A DNA stretch of 35,456 nt, from positions 1 to 35,456 of the IMG/VR virus record IMGVR_UViG_3300020180_000064; one strand, given 5' to 3'. Positions 1 to 8,951 of the stretch are shown here, in pieces. Each line of letters opens with the position of its first letter. Positions within the stretch are counted from its first letter, which is position 1. Below the pieces are notes generated by a model. That model worked only from the letters and a program-made list of their open reading frames with translations, was not told where the DNA came from and searched no databases. The DNA comes from a virus. The translations under genes and the position numbers were made by a program.

Positions 1-71
1 GTAGTGAAGAGTTAGTTCAAGGGGCTCCGCAATTCCGACCAAGAAGCGATCGCCGAAAAAAAAGCCCGTGA
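1..71 (+). CDS. 3' end of a small gene upstream of terminase (partial)
   Basis: Reading frame 3 is open from the window edge and ends at TGA 69-71. The residues end in a basic tail (SEELVQGAPQFRPRSD then RRKKSP). The stop overlaps the GTG start of the large terminase in a GTGA arrangement, which is typical of translationally coupled phage genes. Position suggests a small terminase subunit or a leader gene, but too little is present to tell. If the window is circular, this is the C-terminus of the frame that starts at 35411, and the whole protein would be only 38 residues. Confidence 0.5.
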   Translation, partial: SEELVQGAPQFRPRSDRRKKSP

Positions 72-2215
72 AAAATGCGGCGGCGAATGACCTCGTGCCG
101 ACTCCACAAGCCACGTCATCCGCCTCGGGTTACGAGAGGTATCGCGAAAAGCAGGCTAACATCTCGCGCGAGCGCTCGAAGTCGGGGAGGGACATTGGTC
201 CGCTCCCAGCTGTCGTTGACCCGCAGCGTAAGGACCGTGGTAGACGAGACCTGCGGACGTTTTGCGAAACCTATCTGCGGCAGCGGTTCCCGCTGGCGTG
301 GTCGGCCGATCATCTGGTGTGTATCGCGAAGATGCAGGCCGCGATTATCGACGGCGGTCAGTTCGCGTTCGCGATGCCTCGTGGCTCCGGTAAGACGTCG
401 CTCGCCGAGGCCGGGGCGATTTTCGCTTTGGTGTACGGTCACCGTAAGTTTGTCGCGTTGGTCGGTGCCAGCGAGGACGCCGCCAAGGAAATGTTGCTCT
501 CAATCAAGACGGAGTTTGAGGGGAACGATTTGATCGCCGACGACTTCCCCGAAGTGTGTCACCCGATCCGGATGCTGGAGGGGATCAACAACCGGGCTGG
601 CGGTCAGACGCTTGACGGCAAGCGGACTCAGGTCGCGTGGACCGACACCCGCGCGTGTCTCCCGACAGTTCCCACGTCGCCGGCATCGGGGTCGCGATTG
701 CGCGTGGCGGGTATCACTGGTCGCGTGCGGGGGATGAAAGCGACCACAGCAGACGGCGACAGCATTCGGCCGGACCTGGCAATTGTGGACGATCCTCAGA
801 CGGACGACTCCGCAACTTCGCCTCGCCAATCTGAGAAGCGGGAGGCGATCTTGAATGGTGCGATCCTTGGCCTGCCCGGCCCAAAGAAGAAGATCGCGGC
901 GTTTGTTCCTTGCACAGTTATTGCGCCGGGGGATATGGCGGACCGAACGTTAGACCGGCAGCGGAATCCGGTCTGGCAGGGCGAGCGGTCCAGGATGGTA
1001 GTAGCGTGGCCGGTCAATCAGGATTTGTGGGACCGATACTCCGACATGCGGAAGACCTCGCAGCGGCACGGCGGCAAGGGCGAAGACGCCTCGGCTTTCT
1101 ACGTTTTGAACCGTTCCGCGATGGACGCCGGGGCTAAGGTCAGTTGGGAAGAACGGTATGACGCGGATGAAATTTCCGCGATCCAGAACGCCATGAACCT
1201 CCGGTGCGACCGTGGGAGTCGAGCATTCCAGGCTGAGTTCCAGAACGACCCGGAGCCAGAGCAGGTTGCCGGGCTGTGTGAGGATATCGACGCTGACATG
1301 GTCGGAGAGAAGGTCAATCGGTGCCCGCGGGGCGTGGTGCCGATGGACTGCACGCGCCTGACCGCTTTTATCGACGTGGGTGGATCGGTGATTTACTACG
1401 CGGTCGTTGGATGGAACGAGACGTTTGGCGGTGCGGTCGTTGATTACGGGACGTGCCCGCGTCAGAACCGAGCATACTTCGCGGCGGTCGATGCCCGGCC
1501 CAGCCTCGCGGACGTGTTCAAGAAGCATGACGACACTGCTCGTGTGTACGCCGGATTGAAAGCCACGGTCGATGCTGTTGTTGCTCGCAGTTATCCGCGT
1601 CAGGGCGGTGGAGAGTTGCGGATCGGGATGTGTATGGTGGACACCGGTTGGCTCCCCGACACGGTTTACTCGTTCTGCCGAGAGCATTTGCTATCACCGC
1701 TTCTCATGCCCGGCCGTGGGTACGGGATCGGCGCCAGCTCCAACCCTATGGCGACCTGGGTTGAGCGACCTGGCGAAAAGGCCGGTTGGTTCTGGAAGAA
1801 AAGCCCCACGACCGGTGGCAAGCGCGGGACGCATGTGATCTACGACACGAACCATTGGAAGAGTTTCGTCGTCGGGCGGCTGATCACCCCGACCGGCGGC
1901 GTGGGCTGCCTGAACCTGTTCGGCGAGAAGGGGACTCACCACCTGTTCGCCGACCACATGACAAGCGAGTACCGGATTCGCACGAGGGGTCACGGACGCG
2001 AGGTTGACGAGTGGAAAGTGAAGGTCGGGAAACCGGATAACCACTGGTTCGATTGTCTGACGGGTGCGACGGTCGCGGCCTCGGTGCTCGGCCTAACGTG
2101 GTCGGCAGCCGGCGCACTCGGTCAACCCGTTGTGCAAAGGCCACCTCGACAGAGAGTGAGCATGAAAGAGATGCGCGAGAAGCAGATCACGAAGAAAAGG
2201 AAGTCGGGAAGTTGA
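68..2215 (+). CDS. terL: phage terminase large subunit
   Basis: This is the ATPase-nuclease motor that packages DNA into the procapsid. The 715-residue product has a Walker A motif at about residues 104-111 (PRGSGKTS) and a Walker B at about 236-242 (DLAIVDD). A FQAEFQNDP segment near 386-394 is typical of terminases just before the nuclease domain. The C-terminal RNase H-like nuclease begins at about residue 430 (LTAFIDVGG), with Asp435 the likely first metal ligand and MVDTG further on a second. The GTG start at 68 overlaps the stop of the preceding frame, which supports it; the frame is open slightly further upstream but has no better start. Length is somewhat above the usual 450-650 residues, with an extended N-terminus and an insertion between Walker A and B. 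The portal gene downstream fits the standard packaging-head order. Confidence 0.93.
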   Translation: MKNAAANDLVPTPQATSSASGYERYREKQANISRERSKSGRDIGPLPAVVDPQRKDRGRRDLRTFCETYLRQRFPLAWSADHLVCIAKMQAAIIDGGQFAFAMPRGSGKTSLAEAGAIFALVYGHRKFVALVGASEDAAKEMLLSIKTEFEGNDLIADDFPEVCHPIRMLEGINNRAGGQTLDGKRTQVAWTDTRACLPTVPTSPASGSRLRVAGITGRVRGMKATTADGDSIRPDLAIVDDPQTDDSATSPRQSEKREAILNGAILGLPGPKKKIAAFVPCTVIAPGDMADRTLDRQRNPVWQGERSRMVVAWPVNQDLWDRYSDMRKTSQRHGGKGEDASAFYVLNRSAMDAGAKVSWEERYDADEISAIQNAMNLRCDRGSRAFQAEFQNDPEPEQVAGLCEDIDADMVGEKVNRCPRGVVPMDCTRLTAFIDVGGSVIYYAVVGWNETFGGAVVDYGTCPRQNRAYFAAVDARPSLADVFKKHDDTARVYAGLKATVDAVVARSYPRQGGGELRIGMCMVDTGWLPDTVYSFCREHLLSPLLMPGRGYGIGASSNPMATWVERPGEKAGWFWKKSPTTGGKRGTHVIYDTNHWKSFVVGRLITPTGGVGCLNLFGEKGTHHLFADHMTSEYRIRTRGHGREVDEWKVKVGKPDNHWFDCLTGATVAASVLGLTWSAAGALGQPVVQRPPRQRVSMKEMREKQITKKRKSGS

Positions 2216-2258
2216 TATTGGTCTTCGGAGTTCGGTATCCACCAGGCCGGGAGATCCA

Positions 2259-2438
2259 TTGCCAGAATCGCCCAACCCTCGGGGGTTGTATTGCCCCAAC
2301 TGTCGCGGTCACCGGCTCACGGTGATCGCCACTAAAATGCCCTGTCCGGGCGTTCGGGTCAGGTATCGGAAGTGCTCGACGTGCGGGCTCAAGATCAAGA
2401 CCAAAGAGGTGGTTGTTTCCGTCGCGAAAGGACCGTGA
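2259..2438 (+). CDS. small zinc-ribbon protein
   Basis: A 59-residue frame starts with TTG at 2259, eight bases after a GGGAG ribosome site. It encodes two CxxC knuckles: YCPNCRGH near the N-terminus and KCSTCGLKIKTKE near the C-terminus. This is a classic zinc-ribbon layout, as in small phage transcription regulators of the Ogr/Delta type and in NrdR-like N-termini. It lies 43 bases after the terminase stop. The stop codon lies within the 5' arm of a strong hairpin. A role in DNA or RNA binding is an inference; no catalytic domain is present. The rare start codon is the main uncertainty. Confidence 0.65.
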   Translation: MPESPNPRGLYCPNCRGHRLTVIATKMPCPGVRVRYRKCSTCGLKIKTKEVVVSVAKGP

Positions 2439-2454
2439 GGATTCCTCACGGTCC
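2430..2454 (+). terminator. perfect 11-bp hairpin at end of zinc-ribbon gene
   Basis: GGACCGTGAGG (2430-2440) and CCTCACGGTCC (2444-2454) pair perfectly around a three-base loop. The 5' arm contains the TGA of the zinc-ribbon gene. No T-tract follows, so this is a weak intrinsic terminator or an mRNA-processing or stability hairpin between the terminase and portal blocks. Confidence 0.5.
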
Positions 2455-2566
2455 ACCGGCAGCACACCAATTCGGATTCACCCACTTCCTCACTTCCTTT
2501 CCGCTCACCGCGTGCGAAATTTATCTCATCAGCCCACCGATTTTCCTGTGTTCGCACTGGTGACCC

Positions 2567-2788
2567 GTGGCATTGACGCCCGAGAGCATTGCTGAGGCAG
2601 CGACCCAACCCGCGTCGGCGTCGGTTGACGGCCGCAGCGCCGCAGCCGTTTCGATCCCCGACCAGATCACCGCAGCCAAGTTCGAGGGTGCATCTACCGC
2701 ACTCACCGGCGTCAACGAAAACGGCGGTCCAAAGTCTTCATGGGGGCGGACCCGAACCGCACGCGCCAGAAACAACGGAGCGGTATGA
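2567..2788 (+). CDS. small head protein upstream of portal (connector position)
   Basis: This 73-residue protein opens with LTPESIAEAATQPASASVDG. Short proteins with that kind of opening are common between terminase and portal genes in lambda-like phages of Proteobacteria and Planctomycetes, in the slot lambda uses for the head-completion protein gpW. The fold cannot be established from the sequence. The stop overlaps the preferred portal start in an ATGA tetranucleotide (2785-2788), which supports expression from the same message. The C-terminus is Arg/Asn-rich (RTRTARARNNG). I treat it as a probable structural or assembly protein of unknown mechanism. Confidence 0.65.
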   Translation: MALTPESIAEAATQPASASVDGRSAAAVSIPDQITAAKFEGASTALTGVNENGGPKSSWGRTRTARARNNGAV

Positions 2789-4440
2789 ACGCGCTGGCGC
2801 GAACGCTCGGCCGAATCGTGAAGACGGTTACCCATGCCGCCGGACGCGTGCTCACGCCAAAAGTCAAGCCGTCCAAGGTTCGCGGCAGCTACGATGCAGC
2901 GCAATACGGCACGGACAGTGACAACCATTGGAGTTGGGCAGACAGTCTAAACGCGAACGCTTCCAACGACCCGCAGACCCGCAAGACTCTCCGCGAAAGA
3001 GCACGTTACGAGGCTGCGAACAACGGCTATTGCGGTGGTCTAATCAAGAAAACTGGCAACGATCTGATCGGTACGCGGCCGCGAATCCAACTTGTGATCC
3101 CCGGCACCGACCGCAAGGCGTCGCGCCGGATCGAGAAGGCTTTCGGCAAGTGGGCTCGAAAGGCCCGGCTCGGCCGCAAACTCAGACTGCTCGACAACAT
3201 GGCCCTCCGAGACGGTGAGGGATTCGCGATCCTGGTTCGCAACCCGCACATGCCGGCCGGTGGCGTCCAACTCGATCTACGGCTCTACGAGACAGACCAG
3301 GTTGACACTCCGTTCCTGGACTGGTCCGACCCGCTGGCGTTCCCGGGTGGCAGGTTGGACCCGCAGGGCAACATTACCGAGTGGCATTTCCTCAAGGTTC
3401 ACCCGGGCTCGAACGTTTGGTGGACGGACTACCTGAACTACGACACTGTCGGATCACGGGCTGTGATCCACTGGATGAGCCCGTCTCGCGCCGGCCAACT
3501 CCGGGGCGTACCAGAGATCCTGTCGAGCCTGACACTGTACGCCTACCTGCGGCGCTACACGCTCGCGACGGTCGCTGCCGCGGAGACGGCCTCGAACATT
3601 GCGGGGGTGATGAAAACCAACACGGTCGCGCCGGACGGCGATGGGCCGGATTTCACTGCGATGGAAGACGTTCCTCTGCCACGCGGCAGCCTTCTGACAC
3701 TCCCCGAAGGATGGGACGCGAGCCAGTTCAAAGCCGAGCAACCGGTGACCGCCTACGGCGCATTCAAGACCGAGATCCTGACAGAGGCCGGTACATCGGT
3801 TGGAGCGCCGCAGAACATCAGTACCGGATCTAGCGCGTTGTACAACTACTCAAGCGGTCGTTTGGATTTAGGAATCTATCAACGCGGGATCGACGTCCGG
3901 CGCGACGATGTGGTTGAGCCGGCCCTGGACCAGATTTTCGCGGAGTGGCTCGACGAGGCGTCTTTGATTCCGGGTCTGATCCCGGACGGGTTACCGCTTA
4001 GGTCGGAGTGGACCTGGCAGTGGTACTACGACGGGTTCGCGGCGATCGATCCGCAGAAGGAAGCAACGGGGAACAAGATCCGGCTGGAGAACGGCGAAAC
4101 AACTCTCGCGAAAATCTGCGCCGAGAACGGCGACGACTGGGAAGAGATCCTTGAACAGTCGGCGGTCGAGTTCAGCCGTCGCGCCGAACTGCGACAGGTC
4201 AACCGGCCGGGTGCAGATCCGACGGCGACCGCGGGGCCGAAAACTCCGGGCTCGCCGGCTGCCCCGGTCGGCCTGTCCGACTCACAGGTATCGACCATCC
4301 TGAAGATTCTGGACTCGGTCGCGGGGAAGAAGCTCAACCCCGATGCCGCAGTGTCCCTGATTCGGACTGCATTCCCGATGATCCCCGAGGACCGGGCTCG
4401 GGCATTCGTTGGAGCGAAGGAGCCAGCCAATGCCGCGTAA
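2785..4440 (+). CDS. phage portal protein, lambda family
   Basis: This is the dodecameric DNA-entry ring at one capsid vertex and the docking site for terminase. The 551-residue product carries the lambda-type portal signature near the N-terminus (RARYEAANNGYCGGLIKKT, then DLIGTRPRIQL). The middle contains VDTPFLDWSDP and the conserved AVIHWMSPSRAGQLRGVPEI stretch. The C-terminus is Pro/Ala-rich. I chose ATG 2785 over the longer ATG 2740 because 2785 forms an ATGA overlap with the upstream gene and has GGAG six bases before it. The 3' end overlaps the protease-capsid gene by 11 bases. Confidence 0.93.
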   Translation: MNALARTLGRIVKTVTHAAGRVLTPKVKPSKVRGSYDAAQYGTDSDNHWSWADSLNANASNDPQTRKTLRERARYEAANNGYCGGLIKKTGNDLIGTRPRIQLVIPGTDRKASRRIEKAFGKWARKARLGRKLRLLDNMALRDGEGFAILVRNPHMPAGGVQLDLRLYETDQVDTPFLDWSDPLAFPGGRLDPQGNITEWHFLKVHPGSNVWWTDYLNYDTVGSRAVIHWMSPSRAGQLRGVPEILSSLTLYAYLRRYTLATVAAAETASNIAGVMKTNTVAPDGDGPDFTAMEDVPLPRGSLLTLPEGWDASQFKAEQPVTAYGAFKTEILTEAGTSVGAPQNISTGSSALYNYSSGRLDLGIYQRGIDVRRDDVVEPALDQIFAEWLDEASLIPGLIPDGLPLRSEWTWQWYYDGFAAIDPQKEATGNKIRLENGETTLAKICAENGDDWEEILEQSAVEFSRRAELRQVNRPGADPTATAGPKTPGSPAAPVGLSDSQVSTILKILDSVAGKKLNPDAAVSLIRTAFPMIPEDRARAFVGAKEPANAA

Positions 4441-6769
4441 TTCCGCACTCCGAGGCCGCGCCCGCGTCTCACTGCGCGGTCGCGTCGATGTGGCGAAGGT
4501 GGACACCGCTGACTCGACCAAGCCGCGGACATTTCGCATGGTGGCTAACACCGGCGAACCAATGAGCATCTATCCCTACGACATGCCTGTTGTGGTGGAC
4601 ATGGACACTATCGACTGTTCGGGACTACCAGTCCCGGCACTCTACGACCACAGCACATTCGGCGTTGAGAACATTGTTGGACTGGTCGAGTCTGCTGGTT
4701 TGGTCGGAGGCGAGTTTGTCGCCTCCGGTCGTTTCACTCCGACCGATGACGAGCACGACAAGTCGAGACAGGTGCTCGCCAAGGCCGACGCTGGGCACAT
4801 CTGGCAGACGTCCATCGGCGGCAACCCGACCTCGGTTGAAGAGATCAAGGCGGGCAACTCGGTCGTCGTGAACGGCCGGACCTACGCCGGGCCAATCTGT
4901 GTAGCTCGGGGCGTCGTGCTCCGGGAGATCAGTTTCGTCGTCCTTGGAGGTGATCGGCGGACCAGTGCGGTCGTCGCCCGGCACCGCCGCCTACGCCTAC
5001 GCCTCAAAGGGAGCGCCGCCATGAGTTTTGAAGAATGGCTCGTCAGCATGGGGTTCGACTCGGAAGCCCAGAAGTCCATGACCGAGATCCAGACCGCGAA
5101 CATGCAGAAGATGTACGCCGACGAGGTCGGCGACGACGTTGATTCCGCCGGCGACCCATCCGACGCCGAAACACCGCCGACCAACGCGGAAGACGCGACT
5201 CCTCCTGAGGAGGAGGTCGAAGCGGGAGACGACATGACCGAAGAGGAAGTTCCGGCCCCGTCCAACGCGGCTGCGAAGCCGGTGAGGGTCAAGGCGTCCA
5301 CCCAGCCATCGAAGATGGAGGCAGCGGAGATCGCTGCCCAGGCGAAGAAGGAAGAGCGGACGCGGGTCAGCGAGATCACAAAACTTTGTGGCGAACACAG
5401 CAACCCGAAAGTCAAAGCCGGTGGCAAAAAGCTGAGTTTGGCGTCTCACGCCGTTACCTCCGGGTGGAGTGTAAACCAAGTGAAAAGCAAGCTCCTCGAC
5501 ATCAAGCGTTCGGGCCGGCCGACCGGCCCGAACGTGATCGTAAAATCGCACGACAAGGACTGCAACCTGCAAGCCCTTCAGGGCGCAATGATCCTCCGAT
5601 TCGGTGGGAGGCTCAACGCGAAGGCTTACCAGAGCCAGAGCGCCGTCGCCCTGGGAGTCCCGGCGTGGCTTCGAGCCGGCGTCAACGACGCGAACAAAAA
5701 CAAGATCATGGAGGCGAGCTACAAGTACGCCGACATGAGCGCGGTGGATCTCTGCCGCGAGGCGTGCCGGATCGACGGGAAGCAACCGGGTCACGGTCGC
5801 AACGAAACCATTCGAGCCGCATTCTCAGGGTCGAGCCTCAGCAACGTATTCACGACCAACGTCAACGCGATCCTGCTCAGTAGCTATTTCGAGGTTGGCG
5901 ATACCACGGTTGGCTGGGTGACGGAAAACGACGTCGCCGACTATCAGCTTCAGGAGCGTCCACGGGTGGTAATCGGGCCTGGGCTGACCAAGCTCCCACG
6001 AGGCGGCACGGCTGACCATGCGTCGTACAGTGATACGAGCGAGAGTTACAAGGTTGCTCGATACTCACAAATGTTTGAACTTGATGAGATGGACATCATC
6101 AACGATCGGCTCGGGGCGCTGGGTGAAACTCCGATGAAAATGGGTCAGGCCGCCGCGTGGTTGAGGCCCGATCTGGTCTACGCTCATTTGCTCGCCAACC
6201 CGACTTTGGCTCAGACTTCCCGCTCGCTGTTCAACTCGACCGACGCGAACCTGCTCACCGCGGCGGCGCTATCGGCCGCGAAACTCAAGTCTGCGGTTTC
6301 TGCCCAATCCCTGTTCCGTGAGAACAACCGCAATTTGAACTTGAAGACAACGCACCTGATCGTTCCTTCGACCCTGATCTACACGGCCCGGGAACTGGTG
6401 ACGTCGGCTCAGATCCTGATCACTGGCACCTCGGGGCCGGACGCGTCGAGCACGTACAACGTGACGGAGCGCGGTTCCGAAAACACCCTGCGAGCCGACA
6501 ATCTGACGATTATCTCGGACGCCCGTCTGGATAACGGCGTGGTCGATCCGGACACCGGCACGACATACGCGGGTTCGGCGTCGAGCTGGTACGTAGCCTC
6601 GATCTTTGCCCAGACGATTGAAGTCGGCTACCTGCGGGGAGCGGGTCGCGCTCCACAGGTCCGACCGTTCGTGCTGGACAAGGGCCGATACGGGATCGGC
6701 TGGGACGTCCAACACGCGCTTGGCGTCAAGGCACTCGACTGGCGTGGCCTGGTCAAGAACACGGCATGA
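4430..6769 (+). CDS. prohead serine protease fused to major capsid protein
   Basis: One 779-residue frame encodes three usually separate functions. Residues about 30-180 resemble the assemblin-type prohead protease: catalytic His74 in ALYDHSTFG, Ser128 in WQTSIGG, and the REISFVVLG strand. Residues about 200-330 are acidic and then Lys-rich and helical (EEEVEAGDDMTEEE, then AAQAKKEERTRVSEI), as in delta or scaffold regions. Residues about 400-779 form the capsid subunit, with NVFTTNVNAILLSSY and MFELDEMDIINDRLGALGE, like the Mu gpT group. ATG 4430 is preferred over ATG 4409 because GGAG precedes it by nine bases. An in-frame ATG at 5021 has its own GGGAG and could start a scaffold-capsid product. 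Processing presumably releases mature capsid protein. Confidence 0.88.
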   Translation: MPRNSALRGRARVSLRGRVDVAKVDTADSTKPRTFRMVANTGEPMSIYPYDMPVVVDMDTIDCSGLPVPALYDHSTFGVENIVGLVESAGLVGGEFVASGRFTPTDDEHDKSRQVLAKADAGHIWQTSIGGNPTSVEEIKAGNSVVVNGRTYAGPICVARGVVLREISFVVLGGDRRTSAVVARHRRLRLRLKGSAAMSFEEWLVSMGFDSEAQKSMTEIQTANMQKMYADEVGDDVDSAGDPSDAETPPTNAEDATPPEEEVEAGDDMTEEEVPAPSNAAAKPVRVKASTQPSKMEAAEIAAQAKKEERTRVSEITKLCGEHSNPKVKAGGKKLSLASHAVTSGWSVNQVKSKLLDIKRSGRPTGPNVIVKSHDKDCNLQALQGAMILRFGGRLNAKAYQSQSAVALGVPAWLRAGVNDANKNKIMEASYKYADMSAVDLCREACRIDGKQPGHGRNETIRAAFSGSSLSNVFTTNVNAILLSSYFEVGDTTVGWVTENDVADYQLQERPRVVIGPGLTKLPRGGTADHASYSDTSESYKVARYSQMFELDEMDIINDRLGALGETPMKMGQAAAWLRPDLVYAHLLANPTLAQTSRSLFNSTDANLLTAAALSAAKLKSAVSAQSLFRENNRNLNLKTTHLIVPSTLIYTARELVTSAQILITGTSGPDASSTYNVTERGSENTLRADNLTIISDARLDNGVVDPDTGTTYAGSASSWYVASIFAQTIEVGYLRGAGRAPQVRPFVLDKGRYGIGWDVQHALGVKALDWRGLVKNTA
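5006..5023 (+). promoter_or_regulatory. internal ribosome site and start inside protease-capsid gene
   Basis: AAAGGGAGCGCCGCC precedes an in-frame ATG at 5021 (codon 198). The next residues, MSFEEWLVSMGFD, look like a natural N-terminus and lie exactly between the protease domain and the acidic linker. Lambda Nu3 is the known precedent for a nested scaffold start within a protease gene. Use of this site is inferred, not shown. Confidence 0.5.
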
Positions 6770-6823
6770 GTCGTCGGCACCGTGGCGTGAGTCGATCCCC
6801 GAACCGAATTGCAGAGGCCGACG

Positions 6824-7183
6824 ATGAGCCAGAAGTACCAGTTCACCCGCACCGTCAACGTGGACGGAACTCTCCACAGTTCTGGCGACGTCATCTGTGC
6901 GGGCGACGTCGCCCCTGGATACTTCGAGTCGTGCATCCGTGTCGGCCATCTGGTGGCTGTCTCGGACCAACCCGACCCGGCGGAGGTGTTCGCCGCGACG
7001 ATGGGTGTGGCACCGGTCGCCGGTGAACCACTGATCGAAGAATTGTTAATTCCCGATCCGCCGGCGACCGCGCCGGCCTCTGAACCAGTCCCGTCCGGTT
7101 CGCTTGTGGGACCGCCGGGCGAAACGACCGCCGATCCGAAGCCGGCCGACTCGAAGCATAACAACAAGCACAAGGGCCGCTGA
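6824..7183 (+). CDS. small head-region protein
   Basis: The 119-residue product begins SQKYQFTRTVNVDGTLH and ends in a Pro-rich, then Lys/Asn-rich hydrophilic tail (KHNNKHKGR). It lies directly after the capsid gene and before the decoration gene, so it is probably a head accessory protein. I chose ATG 6824, with GAGG eight bases before it, rather than the ATG at 6809. The N-terminal 60 residues look like a compact beta domain (GDVICAGDVAPGYFES). No known catalytic motif is visible. The family is not recognised. Confidence 0.6.
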   Translation: MSQKYQFTRTVNVDGTLHSSGDVICAGDVAPGYFESCIRVGHLVAVSDQPDPAEVFAATMGVAPVAGEPLIEELLIPDPPATAPASEPVPSGSLVGPPGETTADPKPADSKHNNKHKGR

Positions 7184-7269
7184 CCGCGCTGACCGCGAAA
7201 AAGTGACTTCCCTAACCGTCACAGCGGCCCCAACATCGGGCAACCGCCGTGGAACCCAAAGGTGAGAAA

Positions 7270-8253
7270 ATGGCTGAGGCAACTTACATCCGCGACCGCC
7301 ACGACAACCGAGTCACCGCACTGGCTGCGATCGCCAGTGGCGAAGTCTTCCAGCTCAAGGATGGCCGAGCGGCCGTCAAGACCGGCCTTGAAGCGGCAGC
7401 GATCAACGACCGCGTGAACTTCAACACGAAGGGGAAGTTCACCGTAACCAAGACGGCCGGATTCGTCGGGCTCGACGGGGGCCGCGCATTTTGGGACGTT
7501 TCTGCCAGTGCGGTTAATTACAAGAAGGTTAACGACCGCGACTTTTACCTTGGACGATTCGTCGGTGACGCCGCCAGTGCGGATATCACTTGCGCGGTCG
7601 ATATCAATGTTGACCTCCGATATGACATCGACCTCCACAACGATCCCGCAAACTCGATTTTGGTAGGCACGCCGGCGGCTCTGGCGGGGTCGCTGAACTA
7701 CCCACGGCGGATGGGTGGGTCAAACTACTACCACTTGAGCGCGACCAGCGAAGCCCAAAAGGTCGATCTTGTCTCGACGGACGGGTTCCAAAAAGCGGCG
7801 AACGCGATTGTTGAGTTCGCTTTCCGCGTGCCGGTCGGCGGGAGCGGCAGCGCGTCGGACTACTCGCTCGGTATCGCGAACGCGACCCATGCCAGTGACG
7901 CCGACACGATCGCGGACAGTGTGTTCATTCACCTCGATGGTGGAGCCCTGGACATCTTTGCCGAGTCGGACGACGGCACCACGGAGGTCGCGGCCACCGA
8001 CACCACGATCAACTTCGTAGCGGGCTTAACGGTCGCCGAGCGGGTCGAAGTGTGGTTCGACATGCGTGACCCGGCGGACGTGCAAATTTATATCAACGGC
8101 TCGCTGGTGCTCCCGGCAACCGTGTTCAATGTCGATGCCTACACGGGTCATTGGTTCCTGATGACTCACCTTGAAAAGACGACCGGGACCGAAACTGCGG
8201 ACTTGGTTGTTGATTGGATGCGGGCTCGGTTCTCCGAGCAGAACGCCAGCTAA
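7270..8253 (+). CDS. capsid decoration protein with C-terminal jelly-roll-like domain
   Basis: The N-terminal ~105 residues match the DUF2190 style of capsid-stabilising or decoration proteins: AIASGEVFQLKDGRAAVKTG, FWDVSASAVNYK and FYLGRFVGDA. The remaining ~220 residues form a separate beta-rich domain. Alternating strands such as VEFAFRVPVG, VFIHLDGGALDIFAES, VEVWFDMRDPADVQIYINGS and TGHWFLMTHLEK resemble a concanavalin/LamG-like sandwich that would be displayed on the capsid surface. Typical DUF2190 proteins are only about 110 residues, so the extra domain is notable. ATG 7270 is preferred over 7249 because GGTGAG sits just upstream. Confidence 0.72.
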   Translation: MAEATYIRDRHDNRVTALAAIASGEVFQLKDGRAAVKTGLEAAAINDRVNFNTKGKFTVTKTAGFVGLDGGRAFWDVSASAVNYKKVNDRDFYLGRFVGDAASADITCAVDINVDLRYDIDLHNDPANSILVGTPAALAGSLNYPRRMGGSNYYHLSATSEAQKVDLVSTDGFQKAANAIVEFAFRVPVGGSGSASDYSLGIANATHASDADTIADSVFIHLDGGALDIFAESDDGTTEVAATDTTINFVAGLTVAERVEVWFDMRDPADVQIYINGSLVLPATVFNVDAYTGHWFLMTHLEKTTGTETADLVVDWMRARFSEQNAS

Positions 8254-8334
8254 ACAAACCCGTGTTCAGGGCCGGGCGGGTGCCCGCTTTGCGTGGTTCG
8301 ACTCCACGGCTCTGACCTCCTCTGAGGGCGAACA

Positions 8335-8589
8335 ATGAACGACGATTTGGCAGCAGCTGCAGCGGCAATCCGGGCATCGATCGCGGACATGCCTCGCGGC
8401 TCATACGCCGCGGTTAAGGCGCTCGACGTGGCGACCGTGGGGGCCGCGATTGCGGAGGGGAAGGGAACCCCTGTCACGACAGCCCTGGTGATGGGTGCGG
8501 CGGGTGCGAACCCGAAGGCCGACCCTGACATGCTTGTCCACCAGTACGCGCACCATCTGGCCCAACTTCTGACCTCTGCCGGGGTGTGA
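8335..8589 (+). CDS. small structural-region protein
   Basis: The 84-residue product starts at ATG 8335 after GAGG and is helical and Ala-rich. It contains AAAAAAIRASIADMPRGSYAA and a C-terminal QYAHHLAQLLTS helix. Its stop overlaps the next GTG start in a GTGA arrangement. Placement between decoration and neck proteins suggests a head-completion role. I do not recognise the family. Confidence 0.6.
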   Translation: MNDDLAAAAAAIRASIADMPRGSYAAVKALDVATVGAAIAEGKGTPVTTALVMGAAGANPKADPDMLVHQYAHHLAQLLTSAGV

Positions 8590-8948
8590 CCGTGTCGAAT
8601 CTGTTCTCCAAGGCATCGACCTGGCTTCCCGGAATGCTCGCCTCGGCGGACGGCGCTGACGTGACATACACACGGGGTGCGACTTCACGAACTGTCCCGG
8701 CCGTTGCCGGCCAAACTCTCAGTGGGTCCAACTCCGAAGGGCCGGTGAGGACGGAAGTCGGCGACGGTGATTACCTGATCCTGGCGAGCGACCTGGCGGC
8801 GTTCGGCACGCCTCAGATTGGCGACCGGATCACGGACGCGGTCGGCCTGGTGTTCGAGATCCAGGACACAAACACTGGTGACCCGGCGTGGAGATACACG
8901 GACACGACCCGGATCGAGTACCGGATTCACACGAAACGAGTGGCGTGA
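8586..8948 (+). CDS. probable head-tail joining (neck) protein
   Basis: The 120-residue product has a short N-terminal segment (NLFSKASTWLPGMLASADG) and then beta-rich sequence: VTYTRGATSRTVPAVAGQT, DYLILASDLAAFGTPQIGD, RIEYRIHTKRVA. The LASDLA..GTPQ.GDRI pattern is like that in small head-closure or adaptor proteins at this genomic place. GTG 8586 overlaps the upstream stop; GTG 8592 is an alternative two codons on. It presumably sits at the portal-tail interface, an inference from synteny rather than from a recognised domain. Confidence 0.6.
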   Translation: MTVSNLFSKASTWLPGMLASADGADVTYTRGATSRTVPAVAGQTLSGSNSEGPVRTEVGDGDYLILASDLAAFGTPQIGDRITDAVGLVFEIQDTNTGDPAWRYTDTTRIEYRIHTKRVA

Positions 8949-8951
8949 CCC

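Noticed and set aside
950-1687. Long minus-strand frame (245 residues) inside the terminase gene
   Set aside because: Antisense shadow of a GC-rich gene; no motif and no ribosome site, and the sense strand has clear terminase motifs.
4997-5794. Minus-strand frame of 265 residues opposite the capsid gene
   Set aside because: Leu/Arg/Val-rich shadow; the sense frame is a continuous structural polyprotein.
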